Counted from the first letter of the stretch, positions 30,124-42,565 are shown. The stretch is DNA of 64,000 bases from Paramacrobiotus metropolitanus (GCF_019649055.1 NW_026570221.1:186001-250000); one strand, 5' to 3'. The notes: generated by a model not told the origin, from the letters alone. Numbers and translations: made by a program.

Positions 30124-32661
30124 TCATGCCTTCGCGTCCCCTTTGACTGCGTTGGCGACTTCCAGCATCATAGCTGCATTCGAAAGGTCATACGCCTTCT
30201 GAGTCTCCTTGACCTGACGGATCCAACCAAGTAAAGCTTCTCGGTTGCCGTTATAGTCAATCAGCGCGGATTTCCGGGACATGGCTCTCATGATCCCTCT
30301 GAATTCCCGTTCTTCGCGACGGAGTCGCTGTGCTTCAGCGTGGTATTCCGCGCGGTATTCTCTTTCTCGCCTCTCCTCTTCACGAGCTACCTTTTCCTGC
30401 TCGTTTTGGCGAACTCGTGGATCTTCACGATTATCCGGCTGGTGGTCTGACTTATAGACGATAGTTTCATTCGGTGTTTGTTCTTGTTGTCGAGGATTGA
30501 TTCCGCCGATCCCTCCTGAGTGCCCCTTCGCCAAATCAGTATTGTCGATGACCTTTTCAGCTTTGACCTTTCCTTCGTCCTGGCCGTCACTTCGGCCGGT
30601 CCCTGTCTTTAAGGGAGCTTGGAAGTGGAAGCTGCCTTCGACGGTGTGAACTTCACCGTATCCCGGTGGCGGCGACTCTATCCGTTTCGGTCCCTTAGGG
30701 CTCCGTTGAGTCATTTCTTCTTCTTTTGCCTTTGCTGAATTTTTAAGCGCTTTAATTTCCTCTTGAAGCGTCTTATTCTGTGATTCGATCTGTCGGAATT
30801 CTTTCAGGAATTCATTAGCGTCTTTTCTCAACTTCTCATAATCCTTGTTTGCTTCGGTGACCATTCTCATCTGTTCGAGGATTGTGCTTGCCCGGTTATC
30901 AAGGGTCTTATCGAGATCCATTTTCGCTGCATTTAGGATCTCAGCTTCTGCTTCCAGGCATGTGATACGATCCGCTCTGTGCGCGAGGGTCCTTCCTCTC
31001 GCTTCGCACTCCTCTTTGACTGTTTCAAGCTCCTTGATTTTATCATCCTTTTCCATAACTATAGTGGCCAATTCTACGAGTTCATCGCTGAGTTTTGTGA
31101 TCTCTGCTTTTTGTTTCTCGTTTTCCTTTTGCCCTTCTTTATATGCGACCTCTAGCACAGTGACCCGTTCGTCACACCGTTGTGCTTCTTTCAGCCACTT
31201 CTTTGCTTCTTTCTTTTGGTTCTCAGCTTCATCATTGAGTCGCTTAAATTCAGTTTTTGTTTTTTCAGCCAGTTCAAGCAGTTCCTTCGCTGCTTGATCT
31301 CTCTGGCTCTCTGCTTTGTGTTGTTTCTTTGTCTTGTCTTGCAAATCCATTTGAAGTGTTTTGATATTTTCCTCGCGTGATTTGAGGTCATCCTTCAGTT
31401 TTGAGATGTCCGCTGTCAGACTAGCTACCTTTCCTGTGAACTTTGTCGCATTTGACAGGGATTCGTCACGCTTCTTCTCCGCTTCTTTGACCTTTAACTG
31501 TAAAAGGTCACGCTCTTTTTTCAATTCCGCTATCTCCCGTGACCTTTCGGCTGCTTCCTCGGACAGACCGTAGTCTTCTGCGGTGAGTATACCTTCCGCG
31601 TCTCGATCTTCGACCATTTTCCTAAGATCTTCCGCAGCTTTTTTCTGACCTTCAAATCTGACTTTCCATGGTTGCGCTTCGTCCTCGAACGTGACCTTTT
31701 CTTGTTCCATCACGCTCAATCTGGCTTCGACTTCAAAGGTTTTATTGCGTTGGTCCCGGATCGCAGCGAAAGCTTGCGCTTCCTTTTCATCGAGGAGTTG
31801 TTCTAGTTCCTTGACACGCTGCTTTAATCCGCTCATTACAGACGTTTTTGGTGATGGTGACCTTTGTTCCCGGTCGTCGGCTCTTTCTGACGCCGTTCCT
31901 TCGAAGGTCTCTTCTAGTTTGTCCTGGAAGGTCGTTTCAAACATCCCTTTCGTTAAGTTGGCCTCTTTCATTGCCGTATGGAAAGACGTCCGTATCGTCG
32001 TTTCATCTTCATCGTCAGTGTAGACCTTTTCGCTCGACACGGGAGTGGTACCATTCTCTTCCAGCTGTTCTTGTAGGAACAGTGAGTTATCCGAAAGGTC
32101 ATCCTGTTTGACCTTTTCTTCGTCAATCAGCATATCGCTGCTGACGGCGCCACCTCCTTCGGTGACCTTTTGACTGACTTCGTCATTTCCCTTCTCAACT
32201 TGATCCGCGTTTTTCTCCTTGACCTTTTTGGCCGACCGTGCCATTCCTCCGGTCTCGGCCTTCAGGTCGTCTTCATTCTGTCCATCTGCAGCCATTCTCA
32301 CATCGGTGACCTTTGATGAGTCTACCGTGTCTCCGGCATGTCGCTCGGAGCTTTTTCCATTTCCGTCACTGGAGCTTTCATTCTGGGTTTCTTTTAGAGC
32401 CTTTTGATACGTGGCTTCTGACCCTTTGGTGTCCTTCCTCCCAAAGGTCTTTTGAGCTCGAGTTGCTCTTTCATGTTCCACTGGCCGTGTGTACGGCTTT
32501 AGTTTCCGTTCGTAAGGGTTTTCTGACCCCTGAAACCGTTCTCTCTGACTACCCGCTGAGACCGGTTCATTACCGTCTATATCTTGATCCAAGTCTGTAG
32601 GTTCCGTTGATGATCGGATAACTTGGACGATGCTGTTAATGTTTCTGACACGTGTGTTAGT
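30124..32661 (-). CDS. Long coiled-coil N-terminal Gag region, giant element
   Basis: Open for about 845 codons but no ATG opens it: the frame follows TAA near 32661 and the first in-frame Met is about 100 residues in, so translation may begin after splicing or in a different way. Residues about 240-640 are heptad-like coiled coil (Glu/Lys/Leu-rich). The last 80 residues (SALIDYNGNREALLGWIRQVKE) start a Gag capsid-like domain that continues beyond a TGA. Coiled-coil extension of Gag to this length is unusual; a captured host coiled-coil segment is possible. Confidence 0.75.
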   Translation of the reverse strand, partial: TNTRVRNINSIVQVIRSSTEPTDLDQDIDGNEPVSAGSQRERFQGSENPYERKLKPYTRPVEHERATRAQKTFGRKDTKGSEATYQKALKETQNESSSDGNGKSSERHAGDTVDSSKVTDVRMAADGQNEDDLKAETGGMARSAKKVKEKNADQVEKGNDEVSQKVTEGGGAVSSDMLIDEEKVKQDDLSDNSLFLQEQLEENGTTPVSSEKVYTDDEDETTIRTSFHTAMKEANLTKGMFETTFQDKLEETFEGTASERADDREQRSPSPKTSVMSGLKQRVKELEQLLDEKEAQAFAAIRDQRNKTFEVEARLSVMEQEKVTFEDEAQPWKVRFEGQKKAAEDLRKMVEDRDAEGILTAEDYGLSEEAAERSREIAELKKERDLLQLKVKEAEKKRDESLSNATKFTGKVASLTADISKLKDDLKSREENIKTLQMDLQDKTKKQHKAESQRDQAAKELLELAEKTKTEFKRLNDEAENQKKEAKKWLKEAQRCDERVTVLEVAYKEGQKENEKQKAEITKLSDELVELATIVMEKDDKIKELETVKEECEARGRTLAHRADRITCLEAEAEILNAAKMDLDKTLDNRASTILEQMRMVTEANKDYEKLRKDANEFLKEFRQIESQNKTLQEEIKALKNSAKAKEEEMTQRSPKGPKRIESPPPGYGEVHTVEGSFHFQAPLKTGTGRSDGQDEGKVKAEKVIDNTDLAKGHSGGIGGINPRQQEQTPNETIVYKSDHQPDNREDPRVRQNEQEKVAREEERREREYRAEYHAEAQRLRREEREFRGIMRAMSRKSALIDYNGNREALLGWIRQVKETQKAYDLSNAAMMLEVANAVKGDAKA

Positions 32662-34005
32662 TTAAGCTACGTAAGCCCCTTTACGCATAAACAGAAACAA
32701 GCGCTGTCCTAAAGGTCACCTTCCTTTCTATCAGCTCAACTTTACTTAAGGTCACTCTGCCTCAAAAGAGCTAAGTCTGTTCCAAAGGTCACTTTTTCCT
32801 TGAAAGAATGTGACTAAGTCCCTTTAAAGGTCACTTCCTTCGGCAAAGTTTTACTTATTTTCCGCTGTTTCAGCTTAAGAGCTTACTCCGTCACACTAAA
32901 GGTCACTTTTTCTTTCAGAACTTTTTCCGTTTAAAGGTCACTATCAACTTCGGTCTAGAAGGCACAAGCGCCGAGAAAGATCGCCACAAGAGGCAGAAGC
33001 CCGAAGGGGGGCACGAGTGGGCAAGCCACTTTTGGCTGTCGGGTGTGGAGTTTCAGGTGCTACTCTACGGCAGTAGAGAGCACACATAAAACGCGCTCTC
33101 CCAAAAGGGTGATCGAGCGCCCCTGTCGTTGCCAACGTCAAGGCGCGACAGAAGACCCGCAGCCAGCAAGTCTTTTGGTCGACGCACCGCTGCGTCCCGT
33201 TGACACGAAACGGAAGGGGTTATCGGCTGGCCCAGGAGAAGTCAGCTTAATCGCTGGAGGATCGCTGGAGGACGCGAAAGGACGCGGAGGATCGATTTCT
33301 GGATCACGGAGACGATCAGGTCAGATTTTCGTTTATTAATTCTACCATTGGTAGATAGGTAGAGTTCTCAATTTTTATTAGTCGGTTCTGAGCTGAGCAG
33401 CAAAGTAGGCGTAACTTTTGCGCACGGCGCGCTAGCAAAAATTTTCGATTTTGGTCGTGACGTCACTCTGCCTTATAATTTGAAAAACAACGTTCCTGAT
33501 TGGTTGGTTATTCGCACTGTGATTGGCGCAGTAGCATAGCTAAAGTTAGCTGAGAAATCAGCCAATTAGAAGCTGAGACTTTGATAGGAGGCGGAGTTTT
33601 TGCGCACGGCACTCAAGATCGTGACGTAGCTAGTTAAGAAAATTTTCTGAACCGACTGATGATAAGTTGACCTTTACCAAAAATTTCAACGAGAATGGTG
33701 ACCTTTAACAAAAGTTGAAAGCTGAAGAAATAACGTTCATTCTGAGGAAATCCAAGTTGATTCCGCGATAAAATCTAAAAATATTCTCAGGTTAGACGCA
33801 GCCAAAGCTACGACAGTAGCCCTGACCGCGTCAGAACAGATACAGTGCACTCTACTGCAGTAGAGCACACCGTTGTCAGTTCTGCTGACTGGATCCAAAC
33901 GCTCCCTTCGCCACCAAACCGTACGCGAGCCCTTTCTCGCGGGAGAATCCTCCACTCCTCGTCAGATGGACGGGAAAATAACAGCTCACAGATTATCCTG
34001 GAGAA
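32662..34005 (-). other. Leader of the giant element
   Basis: No supported frame over about 1.3 kb. AAAGGTCA occurs in plus orientation at about 32711, 32783, 32826, 32899 and 32933, and inverted at 33669 and 33701. Presumably holds promoter-proximal, packaging and splice signals; none can be assigned. Confidence 0.6.
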
Positions 34006-34023
34006 ACACGACTCTTGCTACCA
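34006..34023 (-). other. Primer-binding site of the giant element
   Basis: Immediately inside the 5' LTR the minus strand reads TGGTAGCAAGAGTCGTG, starting at the first base after the LTR. This is the position and TGG start expected of a tRNA primer site. Confidence 0.8.
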
Positions 34024-34358
34024 TGAAAGCGTGAACCCGATGATGGTTCACGCGTAGGATCAGAATTGACGGAATTCTGCCTACCAAACAGATCTGGCAA
34101 TGCTATACAGCGCCACGCTATAGAAAGCGAGAAACGGCGTGACTGCTAGAACTTTATGACAAGACTAAATTCGTAAGAATTTCTCAATGGACAACTCCGC
34201 ATTGCTGACTGCAGCAAGCGTGGAAAAATGCGCACGTAGCCGCCACACAGTGCGGGTGCGTGCAGAACAGCGTGCTTCCGCCACGCGTAAGGCGGGCGTG
34301 CACCAAAACACAACAGACTGCCAAAGCGAGGGTGTACGCATGTACGCCTGCGCTCACA
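34024..34358 (-). repeat. 5' LTR of the giant element
   Basis: 335 bp, TG...CA, paired with 15729-16064. Followed by AGCC (34359-34362), the repeated target. Confidence 0.92.
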
Positions 34359-34759
34359 AGCCATACGAGGAGGAGCTACCTTGGCCCGATGGAAGGCAAA
34401 TGCGCGACCATGAACCGATCACCCTGCCCGAGCATGTTAACACTGGGCCACGTGGGTGTGCAACACGGCTAGCCACCCAGCGATGGCGGCGCAAAATGGT
34501 CAGCACTCAAGAAAGTTTCGAAAATGGCGGGGCAAAATGGTCAGCACTCAGCACCACAGCACCAAAATCTAAGCACTTCTGCTTCTGCAGTCTTTTTCGA
34601 AACCTTCTTGAGTGCTGACCATTTTGCCCCGCCATCGCTGGGTGGCTAGCCGTGTTGCACACCCACGTGGCCCAGTGTTAACATGCTCGGGCAGGGTGAT
34701 CGGTTCATGGTCGCGCATTTGCCTTTGATCGGGCCAAGGTAGCTCTTCCTCGTACGGCT
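34359..34759. mobile_element. Fold-back element adjoining the giant LTR element
   Basis: Arms of about 185 bp (34359-34545 and about 34575-34759) are inverted copies, including GCCACGTGGGTGTGCAACAC. The giant element inserted at its very left end, in AGCC. No coding capacity. Confidence 0.85.
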
Positions 34760-34910
34760 GAGCTGTTGCACAGATCCACGTAAGGCAGATAGTTTCTACG
34801 CGTCAGCCAACGACGTTGGGTTACGGCGCCTTACGTCGCGAACGGAATTAAATCAACCCGCAACGCCAACTCCTACCCGCAAGTCGAACTGCACGGAACT
34901 TTGTATTGTG

Positions 34911-35031
34911 AAATCTAAAATTCGCTAGTCAATGTATGACGCTGCCAGGGTGTCCACGCATGTGGCGTCTATTGCCAGGGGCTTTCCGTGTTCCCATGGG
35001 ATAAGCGTTACGACGTCCGGCCGACGTTGTC
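34911..35031 (-). pseudogene. Endonuclease fragment of the non-LTR reverse transcriptase family
   Basis: The minus strand encodes [20 protein letters not shown], clearly the same block as WQRGKPLAVDVTCVDT in the intact protein at 51513-54116. It ends at a stop. It forms a unit with the next repeat, since the same pair occurs inverted near 56880-56960. Confidence 0.75.
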
Positions 35032-35230
35032 ACTTCATAAGTTTTTTAGGGTAGCACGTCAATTTGCTGCCCCACATGTTGCTGACTTACACAGCTCGCT
35101 GGCCGACAAGTTGCTGACCGACAATTTGCTTTTCGCTACCTTGTTGAACGGCGTTTTGTCGAAGCATTCTTGTTGACCGACAATTGCTTTTCGGTTAACT
35201 TTTGAGTTTTCTTAAGGGAAGTGGACCGGT
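35032..35230. repeat. Dispersed repeat with GACCGACAA motifs, also at 56690-56880 inverted
   Basis: Contains several TTGCTGACCGACAA-type units. The inverted copy at 56690-56880 keeps the order, and both copies adjoin an RT fragment. Confidence 0.7.
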
Positions 35231-35794
35231 GCATGGTACGAAATTCTGAGCAGTAGCTCAGTTACAAGTTCGTCACAACTCGTTTTCATACAGCAGTTTT
35301 TATTTTTCTAAGCTGTTCTAAGTCGATGTACATGGCAGGAATAATACTTTATTATTCACGTAACTAATAACTTTTTTTCTCTGTATGGTTATTTCCCGTG
35401 TGAACAGCGTTTTTGCATTGATTGTGATCAATAATATTGTAGAATTAGCCTTTATAATTTATTTCCGACGAGGATGCCGTTTATTTTATGGTGTTTTTTT
35501 TGTGGGGCCGGAGTACTGTACAAATTTTCCGATCTGAGCAGTTCAATCGGTTTGGAATTTTCTGATCGGAAGAAACTAAATTATTCCGTATTATACGGAA
35601 TAATTTACGAACCGTATATGCTGATTAACCGCTATCCCTAGATCTGCTAAGTCTGTAATGAAAGGTCAGCCCGTTTGAACGATTACTATGGTCATTATAT
35701 TTTACGGCTGCATTCAAATGGCTTTAATGAGCGTTCTTTTTCCTAAGTCATGTTTTTGAACGCGTTAAATTGTGAACGATTTATTGACATGAAG
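35231..35794. other. No supported gene
   Basis: AT-rich; one inverted repeat ATTATTCCGTATTATACGG at about 35580-35605. Nothing else recognised. Confidence 0.5.
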
Positions 35795-36073
35795 TAGAGG
35801 TGGCAAACCGTACCCGGTACTACCGTATACGGTATACGGTACGGTAAAACCGTACGTAACCGTATAGGAAACATCTACGGTAAATGATTTACCGTACGTA
35901 ACCGTAAGCCAAAATTCAAGTTTTAACATGGGCGAACCGTATACGGTACTGCCGTATACGGTATACGGCACGGTCAATCCGGTTTTTTCTACCGTAACCG
36001 TACCGTAGCCGTAGAGGCGTAGGCTAAAACCGTACGTAACCGTATTGAAATTCAGTACGGTTTGCCAGCTCTA
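35795..36073. mobile_element. hAT-type MITE with perfect 8-bp target duplication
   Basis: Terminal inverted repeats TAGAG(G/C)TGGCAAACCGTAC at both ends and ACATGAAG duplicated on both sides (35787-35794 and 36074-36081). Terminal sequence and 8-bp duplication are the hAT hallmarks. The interior is built of ACCGTATACGGTA-like palindromic units. Length 279 bp, no coding capacity. Confidence 0.93.
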
Positions 36074-36633
36074 ACATGAAGCCATCCACCAGCAGCAACG
36101 TTTGTGTTACTGCTGACTTGGATTTCTTAGTTTTGTAGGAGTAAAAGTTAGAAACCTTTTAATTTGCTGAATAAAAAGGTATCAGTCTAAACTTACTGAT
36201 TTTTCACTCTATGCAACCGGACTCAGAAATTGCTTTCAAGGTCACCTTGAGCTTCCAGCTCTACCGGCGCCGGCGTCTGTGCACGGGAGCCGGAGCGGAT
36301 AATTACGAAAAAAATGCATGTGACACAGTTTCTAGACATGCTGAATCGAATGGCGTTAGCAGTTTTTCGATTAATTTTTTGGTTTGTTCTGACCAGATCG
36401 TACGGGTTTTCCGTTGTAATATAGATCTTTTCCTTGATATGCATCGTTTTCTTATCTTGTTTTATCTAATAACCTTTCTTCAATTTTATTCTTATGCAGA
36501 TTAAATTTACGGCTGCTGAAATGCATACTTTGTATTCCCATAAGCATGGTAAATCGATTTAGCTAAAGCGGAGCCTGTTGCACTGGAAATCAGCCATATG
36601 GTAATTGTATGCGACGGCGGGCTCGCCAGAGTT

Positions 36634-39290
36634 TCAGCAGGCAGAACAGGAAGGTTCAAAGGCCGGATCAAAGACTCCGCGCCGGCCGTCGAACAGCTCG
36701 AAGATGCCCCACAAGGCCAGTTTGCTGAGTTGGGCCAGATCCAGCCCGCGCAAATCGTCATCATCCCAGTTGCGCGGACTGCCATCTGGTCGGAATCCGC
36801 TGTACCTGCAGCCAAGAGAACACCGCCAATTCCACCGCACCCAGCGCAATTCCGCTGGGACGTAATCGCCGGTTCAACAGTTACCAGTCTTACTTGGTCA
36901 AGAAGCCACGGATGACCTGCCATTCCGCGGGGTAAACCAGGGTCAAGCACCAGCGCCGGTGCACGGCAGCCACTTGGGTTAAGACGGGGGCGGGGGCCGG
37001 CGGAAACTGCCGGTCCAGAGTCCACATGAAACGCCGCGTGATACGCTGGCAGTCGTCGGCCCAGTCACAGATTAACCGGGGCAGGCCGATCAGCGCCTCC
37101 TCGACCAATAACTGCTCGCCGGAACCGCAGCGGCGCGGAGCATCCTGCAGATGGATGAAGCAGCGTTCGTGATCGGGCAAGGCATACCCGTCGGCTGGGC
37201 CTCCACGGACATCCTCTTCCATCGCAATAAACAGCCAGCGGCCCACTTCCACATCCTTGACGATCAGGCGGCGGCAGTGCGGCCGGAAGTCCTCCAGGAA
37301 TTCCGGTATTCTGAATATCAGGCAGAAGGAGTCGATGGCTATCCACGGCAGTCGGATGCGCATCGCTCTCAATAAGCCCAGCAGCATCCGCGCCACGTGC
37401 CAGTGCATGTGCTCATCCTCCGAATCGTGGGCGGGCGCCGTGATGGTGACACTCCGCGTCACGGGCGTGATTCGCCGGATCAAGGCCATCGCGGTGTGGC
37501 GGCAGTTGGCGTGATCGCCGCAGTCGGTTGTGCCCAAGTTGGCGGTGAGAACTCGGGTGTGTTGCGTAGTGCGCGGATGGTCCAGTATGGCTTGCCACAA
37601 TGCACATACTCTGCAGATTCAGGACAGTCTGATTATTGACAATTCGGATGCAACTAGAATTTTCGCTGGGAACGAAATACAAAGTAATTCGACACAACTG
37701 ACCGCATGGCTGTGGTCTGTGAGTGCAAGTCCAGATGCTGCAGGATCTCCGTCAACAGGATGAGCGGCAGATGACACAAACAAGCAGCCGGACAAGTTGT
37801 ACCATCATTTTCCATGCAGCGTCCGATTTCTTAAAAAACAAAGCCGAAAACAAATAAAAAAATCGGCTTTGTGCATTACAACGGCCGCACAACGGTTGAT
37901 TGTCTTGATCTTCTCAACCTTGTAGATTCGTGTTTGTGCTGTTGTAAGACTTTAATTAGAACGATCGAGGAAACTGTATTTGTTAACATGGGCGTTGCTT
38001 GATCAGCACCGACTCTTTCTGGTATCGGTACAAGCTGGTACCGTAATTGCTATCGTAAAGGTACACATAGCACAGCACGTATTTAGGCCGCACTGTGCAC
38101 TATGACCTATTGCCACTACTCTGTGTCTACTCGTACCCCAATGGCGAATTTGCTCCTTTCAGTTAAAAGCTTGTACATGTACCGTAATTATCGAATTAGA
38201 AGCCCAGGGTTACAAATATTTCAAATAACCCATGGGGTGGGCTCCAATTACGGGCATGGGATTGTATTTAGGGGGGGGGGGCTTCAATTTTTCAAACCAG
38301 CTTTTTGGCATTTCTTAATATGGGCTTTACGGTATTTAGTTAAGCCCATGGGCCTCTATTTCGGGGGGGGGGATAACTTTCAAAAGACCTTAGGGGTGGC
38401 TCAAATTCGATAATTACGGTATTTCTGAATTGATTATTATAGTAGGTATGTACTGCATGGGCATCTGAATTTCGTTAACGAACAGACGCACTCTCACGGC
38501 ATTGATCAGTCCGCTGCGGATGAAGGATTGAGCAGCGGTAACTATCCGAAAACGTCTGCAGTGTCCTGTGCAGTGCCTTTACGGTCCAGTTGGCGGTGGC
38601 GGTGTCGTTCCGGCTGGCCACGACAATAAATGTACACGTGGACAAAGATTTGATTTGCACATGGAAGCGACAGCAATCCTCGACGCCGCTGAGCGATGGG
38701 TGGGAAAGGGAATTATAGACGTGACGAACAGCGGCAATTAAGGACGGCGCGGCCACCGCTGTGTCGCAGGATAACAACGTCGTTGTAGCCATTTCATGCT
38801 GGGTGTAGAGAAGGCCGCTGGTTCTGGCCAGCAGCGGCGGTTCGCTGCCGGGCAGCCGCCGCATTATCTGGCCGCGATCGACCGCGGCGAGACTGGTCGC
38901 GGAGCCGGTTCCCGGCCGGTTCGTGGAGATCAAGTACATTTGGCATTCTCCCAGGCAGCGCAGCACCGTGGCGGGACGGAAGCGGAAGGGACCGGCGTAT
39001 TCTTCGCGGAGAGCCACGAAGACCGGCATGTTGCGGTATCCACAGCACTCGGTCGGACACAGAGGGCGCGGCAACAACTTCATCGGCCAGACGCGCGATG
39101 CCGGGATGCGGCGCGCCGGCTGCGTGGACGAGTCAAACTCCACCAGCACCGCGTCAGCGGCAATGTCCTGTATGAACCCCAGGCAAATAGTGTCGTCTTC
39201 CATCCGCACAACGACGCTGTTCTGGTAACTGATGGACTCGCCAGCAACTCGCAGCGGGCGAAATGCCGGAGAGAATAGTCCGCGAGCCAT
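36634..39290 (-). CDS. F-box protein with a novel N-terminal domain, four exons, intact
   Basis: Exons 39290-38498, 37829-37703, 37610-36894 and 36805-36634 have GT-AG introns (668, 92 and 88 bp) and add to 1809 bases, exactly 603 codons with the stop. Residues 1-264 are an unrecognised domain (SYQNSVVVRMEDD, PVFVALREEYAGPFRFRPAT). The F-box is about residues 280-310: CHLPLILLTEILQHLDLHSQ, then AMR and, across the second intron, VCALWQAIL, the canonical F-box end. The remaining 280 residues are unrecognised. F-box proteins give substrate specificity to SCF ubiquitin ligases. A MITE sits in the first intron. A decayed relative lies at 8160-9290, so this is a family. The start Met is the first in frame after a stop-free leader and could be further upstream. 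Confidence 0.85.
38180..38421. mobile_element. MITE in intron 1 of the F-box gene, with G-runs
   Basis: Terminal inverted repeats TACCGTAATTATCGAATT at both ends, 242 bp apart. Holds two poly-G tracts (11 G at 38271-38281 and 10 G at 38363-38372). Confidence 0.8.
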
Positions 39291-40266
39291 TTGCGCCAGC
39301 GTTGCACAACCGCTGCTTACTATCGGTAACTCTGCCAATACAGTTACCGCCCAGTAATTGTCAAAAATTGCTGAAACTGCCAAAGGAATGGATGGCAGTT
39401 GTTTGTCGATCAATGTGGTGTGCGAAGTTGAAGACCCGAAGCCACGCGTGGGGCCGTGTGCCTGCACCAGGCACCCGGAAGTAGTGCAACGCGACGAACG
39501 GTTTCCATTGGTGGCGAAACAGCGAGAGGAGGTCTGCCGTGTGGCGGCTGCGCTGTGATAGGGCACGCGAGTGGGTGTGGCCTGGACGCAGGCGTTTATC
39601 GCAATAGCGGGAAGTACAGTATCCGGCAAAAAGGGCGCACGCGCAGCGCTGAATCGTGCTCCACTAACATTTCCTACACTGTATCTGGCGGCTCTTGGTT
39701 AATGTTATTTGCATTTCCTGGAATGCAGCGCAACAGCGTCCTGAAATGAGAAGAACGCTGCCCAGTGCTCGTTGGAGCACGGGTAGTATTGCATTGTGGA
39801 ACTGCACCGCTGCATCTTTCCGGTTGCGTGGAAACTCTGCCAGGTATACCCTCCGAGGTCAACACGGCGGATTATTCCGGTTAATGGGCGGGACCGCCGC
39901 GAGCCGTGGGCGATGGTCAGCCGTCTGTCGCGGCGGCTGTCTCTTGACCTTTGCTGTTGGGAAGGTGCAGGCAGTATTCCGTTCCACGCTACATCCCAAT
40001 TAATATCTTCTGATTTCTGTAACACTGGCCCATAGTTGTACGGATACGCAGTGCAGATGCGCAAGCTGCAATCACCAGACCGGCGAATAAAGCCGAATGT
40101 GTGCTGGTCCATGCAATTTGCTTTGGGAATCGATCGGCAGCGGACGTCCTTGGCGGTTATCCTTAGGTGATTCTTAGACTACTCTTCCGGATCCCGGCCT
40201 GACTATCTCGCAACGTCTTCCCGTTACACAGCGTGCTGTGATATACATGTTTCACCCAAGCCACGG
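39291..40266. other. Upstream region of the F-box gene, no further gene supported
   Basis: Overlapping frames on both strands without domains. The minus frame of the F-box gene stays open upstream to about 39629, so the true start could lie there. Confidence 0.4.
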
Positions 40267-40958
40267 TTAAGGGATTTGGCCCGGTACATGGTACCAAATT
40301 CGGGTACATACACGGGAACTTTCGCTGTCGCGCACTCCCAAACACTTTTTTGCATTGCTTTATGATATGTTGTAGCCAAAGGATCCGTACACATAGGCAT
40401 AAAGACCGTTTGTGCGCGCAGCATCCGGTTCGGGAGTTATTAGCGAAATAAAATTCCAAAAGTTTAAACGCGCGGAGATGTACCGAAAGTCTCATTATGA
40501 ACCGATGCTCTTCAAATTTTGCACGAAAACACAGTCACACATAACTATGAAGATCGTTTTGGTACCAAACCAGCTTTCTACCATTTTTTCAAATTTTAAA
40601 ATAAATTTCGAAAATTTAAAAAATTAATTTAAAATGTTAAAAAAGTGGCAGAAAGCTGGTTCGATACCAAAACGACATCTTCATAGTATTGTGCGCTTTC
40701 GTGCAAAATTTGAAGAGCATCGGTTCATAACGAGACGTTTGGTACACCTCCGCGCGTCTAAACTTTTGGAATGTTATTTCGCTAGTAACTCCCGAACCGG
40801 ATGTTGCGCGCACAAACGGTTTTTTCGCCTATGTACATGGATCCTTTGGCTACAGAATATCATAAAGCAATGCAAATTAGTTTTCGGGAGTGCGCGAAAG
40901 CGAAAGTTGTCGTGCATGTACCCGAATTTGGTACCATGTACCGGGCCAAATTCTTTAA
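40267..40958. mobile_element. TTAA-type fold-back element, complete copy
   Basis: Starts and ends at TTAA (40267-40270, 40955-40958). Arms of about 335 bp are inverted copies; termini read ATTTGGCCCGGTACATGG after three or four bases. The centre at about 40600-40625 is AAATTT-rich. TTAA flanks resemble piggyBac targets, but the terminal bases (GGG/AGA) do not match piggyBac ends, so class is open. Confidence 0.85.
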
Positions 40959-41089
40959 CACGCTAAATGTTTTGGCCATCTGCTTGGACTGGAATCTACA
41001 GTATCCCACAGGATCCTGTCAGCATCCTCCGGATTTCCACTTTTCTAATCACTGCGGTATACCACCGTACCACCATGTCCTCCATATCT

Positions 41090-42530
<1,441 letters not shown>

Positions 42531-42565
42531 GGGATATCTCATTTCAAAGTGAAATGAGATATCCC
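42531..42565. repeat. Perfect hairpin, 16-bp stem, 3-base loop
   Basis: GGGATATCTCATTTCA, AAG, and its exact reverse complement. Followed by a further GGGATATCTCCC half-copy at about 42566. Confidence 0.9.

Larger units (their letters stand above)
15729..34358 (-). mobile_element. Giant (18.6 kb) Ty3/gypsy-type LTR retrotransposon
   Basis: Direct repeats of about 336 bp with TG/CA ends lie at 15729-16064 and 34024-34358, and AGCC is present just outside each (15725-15728, 34359-34362). A TGG primer site touches the right LTR, fixing orientation as minus. The order is long leader, coiled-coil Gag, Gly-rich nucleocapsid, -1 frameshift signal, linker, protease, a 740-residue acidic spacer, RT, RNase H, integrase, a repeat-peptide ORF, about 1 kb of non-coding DNA and an SR-like ORF. 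LTRs differ by about five substitutions and one indel, so the insertion is young, yet several in-frame stops are present and integrase lacks its first part. Most Ty3/gypsy elements are 5-7 kb, so this is about three times larger. Confidence 0.92.

Noticed and set aside
17799-32600. Many plus-strand frames across the giant element
   Set aside because: They are shadows of minus-strand ORFs; all recognised domains, the primer site and the frameshift signal agree on minus orientation.
40267-40958. piggyBac-derived MITE
   Set aside because: TTAA flanks fit, but the terminal bases differ between ends and do not match known piggyBac termini; class left open.
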